From: Notamacropus eugenii
Taxonomy: Eukaryota > Chordata > Mammalia > Diprotodontia > Macropodidae
Length of the DNA: 64,000 nucleotides
Assembly: GCF_028372415.1 (NCBI RefSeq)
Contig: NC_092872.1
Coordinates: 9,306,001-9,370,000 of the forward strand
Reading direction: 5' to 3'
In this document: piece by piece, positions 56,964-64,000 of the stretch
Layout of the letters: each line of letters begins with the position of its first letter
Numbering within the stretch: the first letter of the stretch is position 1
Translations under genes and position numbers: made by a program
The notes under the pieces: generated by a model
The model's input: only the letters and a program-made list of their open reading frames with translations
The model's database searches: none
What the model was told of the DNA's origin: nothing

Positions 56964-58868
56964 ATCCTTCCAACTACTCAAACACTGAGAAAAGTCTCGA
57001 GTTATAAATATTATCTTTCCATGTAAAGATGTAAACAGTTCAACTTTAGTAAATCCCTTATGATTTCTCTTTCCTGTTTACCTTTTTATGCTTCTCTTGA
57101 TTCTTGTGTTTAGAAGTCAAATTTTCTATTCAGCTCTGGTCTTTTCATCAAGAATGCTTGAAAGTCCTCTATTTCATTTAATTACCATTTTCCCACTGAA
57201 GTATTGTACTCAGTTTTGCTAGGTAGGTGATTCTTGGTTTTAATCCTAGCTTCTTTGGCCTCTGGAATATCATATTCCAAGCCCTGTGATCCCTTAATGT
57301 AGAAGCTGCTAGATCTTGTGTTGTCCTGATTGTATTTCCACAATACTCCAATTGTTTCTTTCTGACTGCTTGCAGTATTTTCTCCTTGACCTGAGAGCTC
57401 TAGAATTTGGCTACAGTATTCCTAGGAATTTTCCTTTTGGGATCTCTTTCAGGAGGTAATTGGTGGATGTTCAATATTTATTTTACTCTCTGGTTCTAGA
57501 ATATCAGGGCAGTTTTCCTTGATAATTTCCTGGAAGATGATGTCTTAGGCTTTTTTTTTTCCTACCATGGCTTTCAGACAGCCCCATAATTTTTAAATTG
57601 TCTTTCCTGGATCTATTTTCCAGGTCAGTTGTTTTTTCCAATGAGATATTTCACCTTGTCTGCTATTTTTTCATTCTTTTGGTTTAGTTTTGTAATTTCT
57701 TGGTTTCTCATAAAGTCATCTGCTCCATTCTAATTTTTAAAGAACTGTTTTCTTCAGTGAGCTTTTGAACCTCATTTTCAGTTTGGCTGATTCTGCTTTT
57801 TAAAGCACTCTTCTCCTCATTGGCTTTTTGGACCTCTTTTGCCATTTGAGTTAGTCTATTTTTAAGGGTATTATTTTCTTCAGTGTTTTTTTAGGTCTCC
57901 TTTAGCAAACATTTGACTCATTTTTCATGATTTTCTTGCATCACTGTTGTTTCTCTTCCCAATTTTTCCTCCACCTCTCTTACTTGATTTTCAAAATCCT
58001 TTTTGAGCTCTTCCATGGCCTGAGACCATTACATATTTATTTTGGAGGTTTTGGATACAGAAGCCTTGACTTCCTCATCTGAAAGGATGGAAGAAAATAC
58101 CTGTTCACCAAGAAAATAACCTTCTATAGTCTTATTTTTTCCCCCTTTTTTGGGCATTTCCCCAGCCAGTTACTTGATTTTTGAGTCCTTTGTCAAGAGG
58201 AGGGTATACTCTAGGGACTTGTAAGTTCTCAGTTCCTCCAAGGTGGCATAATCAAGGAAAAGGAGTTTACTCCTCCTCTGGCTTGCGCAGTGGTCTGAGA
58301 ACAACCCAAAACTTTTCTGCCCAGGATCTGTGAGTAGGGTTCCTTCTCCACAACCACCTCCAGCTCCACCTTGCCAGCACTCCTCCTCACCCCAGGATTG
58401 CCACTGAGGGCTGAGGTCCAGATCGTCACTCAGGGTCTTTAGGCAGAGGGCTCCAAAAATGGATACTGCCACTGCAGTGGCTGCTGATGGCAGGGCCAGA
58501 CCACTTTCCTTTCTCACCCAGGTGAAAGGACTTTCTCCCTGACCTTTGAAACTGTCTTTGGGGTTTGTGGGTTGAGCAATCTGGGAACCACAGTTGCTTC
58601 CTGGGATTCCACCCCCTGAAGCCTGCTCCAGTTCTGTCCCTTCTGCACCACGCAGCCCACACTGGGCTGTGCTCAGCTCTGAGCCTGGTGTGATAGACCT
58701 TTCCTGTAGGTCTTCCAGGCTGTCTTGGGCTGTGGAAATCTCTTTCACTCTGTTGTTTTGTGGCTTCTGCTGCTCTAGAATTTGTTTAGAGTAATTTTTT
58801 ACGGGTATTTTATGGGCTATGGAAGAGAGCTTTTATAGGTCAGTCCATCTACTCTGCCATCTTGGCTC
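56155..58868 (-). mobile_element. L1 LINE, antisense, with 5' UTR, ORF1 and inter-ORF region
   Basis: Its 5' end lies at about 58868; on the minus strand the element opens with gccaagatggcagagtagat, a YY1-type start like that of other L1s. The 5' UTR runs to about 58150 and holds a 192-codon sense frame (58748-58170). ORF1 follows (about 57990-57000): coiled-coil heptads (NTLKNRLTQMAKEV, EENSSLKIRMEQM) and the conserved NLKIMGLSES and IIFQEIIKENCPDI blocks, interrupted by stops and shifts. The pyrimidine-rich segment 56155-56900 matches 63060-63540 only loosely. Its left part (56155-56520) is L1 3' UTR-like, so two copies may be joined here. Not intact. Confidence 0.82.
56907..56963. repeat. 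(AT)n microsatellite inside L1
   Basis: tatatgtatatatatacata then an uninterrupted AT run of about 26 bp. Confidence 0.95.
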
Positions 58869-58869
58869 T

Positions 58870-59398
58870 GCCCCCCCAAATTTATATTTGTAAGCTAATT
58901 TGTAATATGAAGGTTTTATGGGGGTTGGAAGATAAGGAACAAGATAAGGGAGACCAGGAATTTTATGTCTCCAGGAATCTCTGTGATAAATTTAAGACAA
59001 ACAGCCACCTGGCCCCATCCCTCTTTCCTTTTAAAGTCCAATCATAATTATAAAAGGACTTCTTAACAACTAATTTGAATTCAGATCTGGGAAAGTCTGG
59101 GAAAAGTAAAAAAAAAAAAAAGATGTTAACTTTTCCTATTGTCAAAGGAAAGGAGGGGTGCCAGCCCTACCCTGGGCCCCTAAGGCTGGAAAAGCCTGAA
59201 AGCATCACCCAAGTGGCTAAAGCATCTGAGGCTAGAAAGCAGTGGTGCCTCAGACTTGGGTAAACTGACTTTGTTAAAGTTGTAGTCTCTATGTAAAATA
59301 TATCAAATGGTAAACTTTTAGTACATGCAGTTCCTAAACAAGGAATTGACTATTTGCAAATGATCCCTAGTGATTGGCTCTTAGGATAAATTTAAGAT
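58870..59398. other. Unassigned DNA right of the L1 5' end
   Basis: Starts with a C run next to the L1 5' end. 59170-59270 has no recognisable coding content. Nothing identified. Confidence 0.3.
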
Positions 59399-59399
59399 T

Positions 59400-59662
59400 T
59401 AAGATGACCCAGGATGAGGCAATTGGGGTTAAGTGACTTGCCCAAGGTCACAAAACTAGTGAGTGTCAAGTATCCTGGGTCATCTCCAGTCATCCTGATG
59501 AATATCTGGTTACTGGATTCAGATGGCTCTGGAGGAGAAGGGAGGCTGGTGACCTGCACAGCCTTCCCTCACTCAAAACAAAGTCAAGTGCAAGTCATGT
59601 ATTTATTTCTCTGATGTCATGGTCTTCCTCGGCAATGAAGGATGAACACACACACACACAAA
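59400..59662. mobile_element. Rearranged RTE-tailed SINE with inverted 5' part
   Basis: 59400-59472 is the SINE middle in reverse (gatgacccaggatgaggcaa ... gagtgtcaagt). At about 59473 the strand switches to forward (atcctgggtcatctccagtc) and runs to the RTE tail and gaacacacac end. The 13-bp segment gatgacccaggat / atcctgggtcatc is present in both arms as an inverted repeat. The tRNA-like head is missing. Confidence 0.85.
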
Positions 59663-60039
59663 GATTTAAGATGTAAGTCCTGGTAAAATTTTTGATTAGT
59701 GAAACAGAGACAGGTAGAAGTTTGCCTCAGGGGACAATCCTGTCCTCAGCCTGTGGTGGGATCCTTCTGGCTCAGTTTTCCCACTGTGTTCCTCTGAAAA
59801 GGAATGTTTTCCCACCTGACTATTTCTGAGTCTGGCTATAGGGTGGAGATGATATTTAATTAGGCCGTTGCCTTTTATTCTTTATAGCATATTTCTCAAA
59901 GCAGATAGTTTAAGATGTGAGCACAATGCAAGTAGTGGAATCTTGCTGTTTCAATTAATTGGATAAATTGATACTCTTGTATAGTCTGGTGAAAGATAAG
60001 ATCCCTGGAATAGGACATTCTTTCTAAATGTTATGGGAA

Positions 60040-60205
60040 TGAATTTCTAGTCATCCTGATGAACATTACACCACTGCAACCAGATGGCTAAGGAGAAGAA
60101 AGTGAGGTTGGTGACTTTGCACATTCCTTCCTCACTCAAATCAAAGTCAACTGCAAGTCATGTCATCACCTTCGAAAATGAAGGACAAACACACAAGCAA
60201 ACAAT
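60040..60205 (+). mobile_element. RTE-tail fragment of a SINE
   Basis: tctagtcatcctgatgaaca, gaaagtgaggttggtgactt, ctcactcaaatcaaagtcaa and aaaatgaaggacaaacacac are the 3' tail shared with the full SINEs. Confidence 0.8.
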
Positions 60206-60374
60206 GAAGGTTTCTTAACAATGGGTAGACTCTTAAAGAATCTGAGCATTTGTATTGCTAATGCCAGCAGCCAAATTGAACCTTAAACCTTTATAATGCT
60301 AATGTAAGTGGGCTGGATAGAGTCTAAACACTTTCATTAATCTTATTTACTGAGGGACTGAGGAAGGAGTCCAG

Positions 60375-61035
60375 GAATGGCCAAAGGATATAAATAGGCA
60401 GTTTTCAGAGGAAGAAATTAAAGCTATGCTATTCATATAGCAGCTTTTTTTGTGGTGGCCAAGAATTGGAAATTGAGGGGATGTCCATCAATTGAGGAAT
60501 GTCTGAACAAGTTGTAGAATATGAATGTAATGCAATACTGTTGTGCTATAAGCAATGATGAGCAGGCAGACTTCAGAAAAACCTGGAAGGACTTGAATGA
60601 ACTGATGCTGAGTGAAGTGAGCAGAACCAGGAGAACGTTGTACACAGTAATGGCAACATTGTATGATGACCAATTTTGAAAGACTTAGCTCTCCTCAACA
60701 ATGCAAGGATCTAAGATAACTCCAAAAGACTCTAGATGGAAAGTGCTGTACACATTGAGAGAAAGAACTATGGTATATGGAGTCTGAATGCAGATCAAAG
60801 TATACTATTTGCTCTCTCTTTTTTGTTGTTTTGTTTTGTTTCTTTTTTCTTGTGGTTCCTCCCTAATTGGTCCTAATTCTTATTTACAACAGGACTAATC
60901 TGAAAATATGTTGTAATATGAATTATAAGACCCTATATGAGTTTGCATGCCATCTTGCAGATAGGGAGAAAATTAAAAACTCAGAATCTTATGGAAGTGA
61001 ATATTGAAAACTAAAAATAAATAATTTATTAAAAA
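60375..61035 (+). mobile_element. L1 LINE 3' end, sense, internally deleted
   Basis: aatggccaaaggatataaat jumps near 60422 straight to the block beginning 'agcagctttttttgtggtgg', skipping several hundred bases present in the copy at 12700-13050. It ends with the L1 3' UTR and an A-rich tail (aaaaataaataatttattaa). Confidence 0.9.
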
Positions 61036-61036
61036 G

Positions 61037-64000
61037 AAATGCTGATGAGTTATGTAGGTTTATTTTATATGATGCAGCTTTGTTAAAGTTGTTAATTATT
61101 TCAGTTAGTTTTTGAAGCTGATTCTTTAAGTATACCATATCATCTGTAGAATGAAAGTCTTCGTTTTTCATTGCCTGCTCTAATTCCTTCAATTTCTTTA
61201 TCTTATCTTACTGTTATAGCTAGCATTTCTCATACAATATTGAATAATAATGGTTATAATGGGTATCCTTGCTTTACCCATGATCTTATGGGGAAGACTT
61301 CTAGCTTATCCCCATTACAGATAATGCTTACTCATTGTTTTAGATAGGTACTACCTATCACTTTACGGAAAGCTCCATTTATTTCTATGTTTTGTGTTTT
61401 TAATAGGAATGGGCATTGTATTTTGTCAAAAAGCTTTTTCTGCATCTGTTGAGATAATCATATGAATAATGCTGAACCAGCTTTACACTCCTGGTATAAA
61501 TTCCACCTGGTCATACTATATAGTCTTTGTGATATATTGCTGGAATCTCCTTGCTAGTATTTTACTTAATTTTTTCATCAGTATTAATTAGGGAACTTTG
61601 TCTACAGTTTTCTTTCTCTTTTTTCACTCTTCCTAGTTTATCTATTAGCATCATTTTTGTGTCATAAAAGGAATTTGGTAGGACTTCTTCTTTGCCTATT
61701 TTTCCAAATATTTTACATAGTATTAGAATATATTGTTCTCTAAAGATTTGGTAAAATTCACTTGTGAATCCATCTGATTCTGGAGATTTTTTTCTCAGGG
61801 TGTTCATTGATGGCTTGTGCAACTTCTTTTTCTGAGATCAGGTTATTTAAATATTCTGCTTCCTCTTCTGCTAATCTTGGCAATTTATTTTTATGTAAAT
61901 ATTCATCCATTTTACTTAGGTTGTAAGATTTATTGGCATACAATTGGGCAAAATAGCTCTTAGTAATTGTTTTAGTTTCCTCTTCAGTTGTGGTGAATTC
62001 ACCCTTTTCGTTTTTTTGATACTGATAATTTGGTTTTCTTCTTTCTTTTTACAAATCCAGTTAACAGTGGCTTATCTATTTTACTTTCCTCCTTTTCCCC
62101 ACATAAAATCAGTTCCTAGTTTTATGTATTAGTTCAGTGATCTTCTTTTGATTTTATTAATTTGTCCTTTAATTTTCAGGACTTCTAATTTAGTGTTTAA
62201 ATAGAGATTTCTAGTTTGTTCTTTTTCTAGTTTTTTTTAGTTGCATGCACAAATCCTTGATGTGTTCTTTCTCTAGTTTGTTAATGTAAGCATTTAGAGA
62301 TAAATTTTCCTCCAAGTACTGCTTTGGCTGTATTGCCTAAATTTTGATATATTGTCTCATTGTTGTCATTCTCTTTAATGAAATCTCTTTTCATGGCTCT
62401 TTATTAAATGTAATTTTTTATTGCATTATTATCTGAAAAGGATGCATTTAATATTTCTGCTTTTCTGCATGTGGTTGTGAGGTTTTTATGCCTTATTACA
62501 TGGTCAAATTTTGTGTAGGTGTCATGTACCATCAGAAAAAAACTATATTACTTTCAATTTCCTTTCAGTTTTTTCCCAAAGTCTATCATATCTAACTTTT
62601 CTAAAGTTTCTATTCACCTCCTTAACTTCTTTCTTAATTTTTTTTATTACATTTATCTAGTTTTGAGAGGGGAAAGTTGAGATTCCCTACTAGTATAGTT
62701 ATACTATTTCCTCCTGCAACTCATTTTACTTCTCCTTTAAAAATTTGGATGCTATACCATTTGGTGCATATATGTTTAGTATTGATATTATTTTATTGTC
62801 TATGGTACCTTTTTTAAGCAAGATGTAGTTTCCTTTTTTATCTCTTATTAGATGTATTTTTGCTTTTGCTTTGTCTGAGATCGTGATTGCTACCCTTGCT
62901 TTTTTTTAACTTCACCTGAAGCACAATAGATTCTGCTCCAACCCCTTCTAAATCTGTATGTCTCTCTGCTTCAGATGTGTTTATAGTAAACTGCATATTG
63001 TAGGATTCTATTTTTTAATACACTTTGCTTTGGCTTCCATTTTATGGATGAGTTCATTCCGTTCACATTCACAGTTATGATTACTATGTATTTCCCTCCA
63101 TCTTATTTTTCCTCTGTTTATTTCTTTCTCTTTTTTTTGCTTCCCCTCTCCCCTCTCTTACCCTGTCTCTCCTCACAAGTATTTTGCTTCTGACCACCAC
63201 CTCCCCCAACCTGCTTGCTCTTCTAACAGATCCCCTTCTCTTATACCAATTTCCTCTTCCCTTACCCTATAGGTAAGATGGATTTCTATACTAAACTGAG
63301 TGTGTATGTTATTCCCTCTTAAAGTCAAATTCAGATCAGAGTAAAGTTCAAGCATTGCCCTCAGGGAGTCCTTCACTGTAATAGCTCTTTTGTACCTCTT
63401 TCATGTGAGACAATTTACCCCATTCTATCCCTCCCTTACCCCTTCTTCCAGTGCATCCCTTTTTCTTACGCCTAATTTTTTTTAGGGGGGGATATCATCT
63501 CATCATAACTGACTCACACCCACTCATACCTATGTATATAGTATGTATATGTATGCTTTATGTATACGTATACTCCTTCTAGCTGTCCTAATAGTGATAA
63601 AGTTTTTAAGAGTTGCAAGTATTATTTTCCTGTGTAGGAATATAAACAGTTTAACCTTATTAAATGCCTTATGTTTTCTCTTTCCTATTAACATTTTTAT
63701 GCTTCTCTTGAGTACTGTATTTGAAAACTGAATTTTCTGTTCACCCCTGGTCTTCTCATCAGTAATGCTTGGAAGTCCTCTATTTCATTAAATATTAATT
63801 TTCCCTCTGAAGGATTATATCGTTTCACTGGGTAGGTAATTTTTGGTTATAATCCTAGTTCCTTTGCCTCCTGGAATATCATATTCCAAGCCTTCTGATC
63901 CTTTAATGTAGAAGTTGTTAAATCCTGTAAATTCCTGACTGTGGCCCCACAATCTTTGGGGGGATTATTTCTTTCTTCCTGTTCGTAGTATTTTCTTTTT
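61037..64000 (-). mobile_element. L1 LINE, antisense, ORF2 to ORF1, runs off the window
   Basis: Starts in ORF2 reverse-transcriptase sequence; the minus-strand translation near 61800-61610 reads [15 protein letters not shown] then [16 protein letters not shown], the classic L1 'GPDGFTAEFYK...LPNSFYEA' segment. Endonuclease-region text follows (62300-63060), then a pyrimidine-rich inter-ORF stretch and ORF1 (63540-64000), parallel to 56970-57380. Stops and shifts make it non-coding. The 5' end is beyond 64000. Confidence 0.85.

Noticed and set aside
58170-58748. 192-codon minus-strand frame as a host gene
   Set aside because: It lies wholly within an L1 5' UTR immediately after the L1 start, so it is repeat sequence; kept only as an L1 observation.

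Overview
The window reads as nuclear DNA of a marsupial. It is crowded with interspersed repeats of the kinds typical of metatherian genomes: SINEs with a tRNA-like head, a CORE/MIR-type middle and an RTE-type 3' tail; long L1 pieces; an RTE (BovB-like) LINE; abundant old L2 and MIR; and endogenous-retrovirus fossils. I cannot fix the species. The young RTE-tailed SINEs suggest an Australian lineage, but this is an inference.

Three protein-coding loci are supported, all on the + strand. (1) 4956-7138 is the last exon of a large C2H2 zinc-finger gene (about 17 intact fingers); its earlier exons were not found and probably lie to the left. (2) A SCAN-KRAB-C2H2 (ZKSCAN-type) gene runs from a GC-rich promoter and 5' UTR exon at about 34.5-34.8 kb to a stop at 50009. 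Six coding exons join in phase with GT/AG borders to give a 702-residue protein: SCAN, linker, KRAB A, KRAB-B-like, seven fingers. Its last exon is paralogous to that of locus 1, and the DNA after its stop still carries decayed remains of further fingers. (3) A small four-exon gene (53.36-54.57 kb) in a CpG island with perfect NRF-1-type and YY1-type sites gives a 162-residue basic/acidic low-complexity protein that I do not recognise. A second overlapping frame of 120 codons is also open through the same splice sites.

Layout: 0-4.9 kb antisense L1, two RTE-tailed SINEs and a retroviral env/LTR fossil; 4.9-7.1 kb finger exon; 7.1-34.4 kb intergenic, with an L2 at 9-10.5 kb, two related LTR-like pieces near 11.6 and 18.2 kb with an L1 and an RTE element between them, many SINEs, and an LTR-like piece at 32.2-32.8 kb; 34.5-50 kb the SCAN-KRAB-finger gene, with a 40-bp minisatellite in its first intron and L1/L2 in the introns; 50-51.1 kb relic fingers; 52.2-55 kb GC-rich region and small gene; 56.1-64 kb mostly antisense L1, one copy reaching its 5' end near 58.87 kb.

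Functionally, loci 1 and 2 are likely nuclear DNA-binding transcription regulators from a tandem-duplicated finger cluster. Locus 2 should dimerise through SCAN and recruit corepressor through KRAB. No operon, CRISPR array or standalone tRNA/rRNA gene is present. I saw no wholly new kind of system; the best leads are the unrecognised CpG-island gene with overlapping frames and the shrinking finger array.
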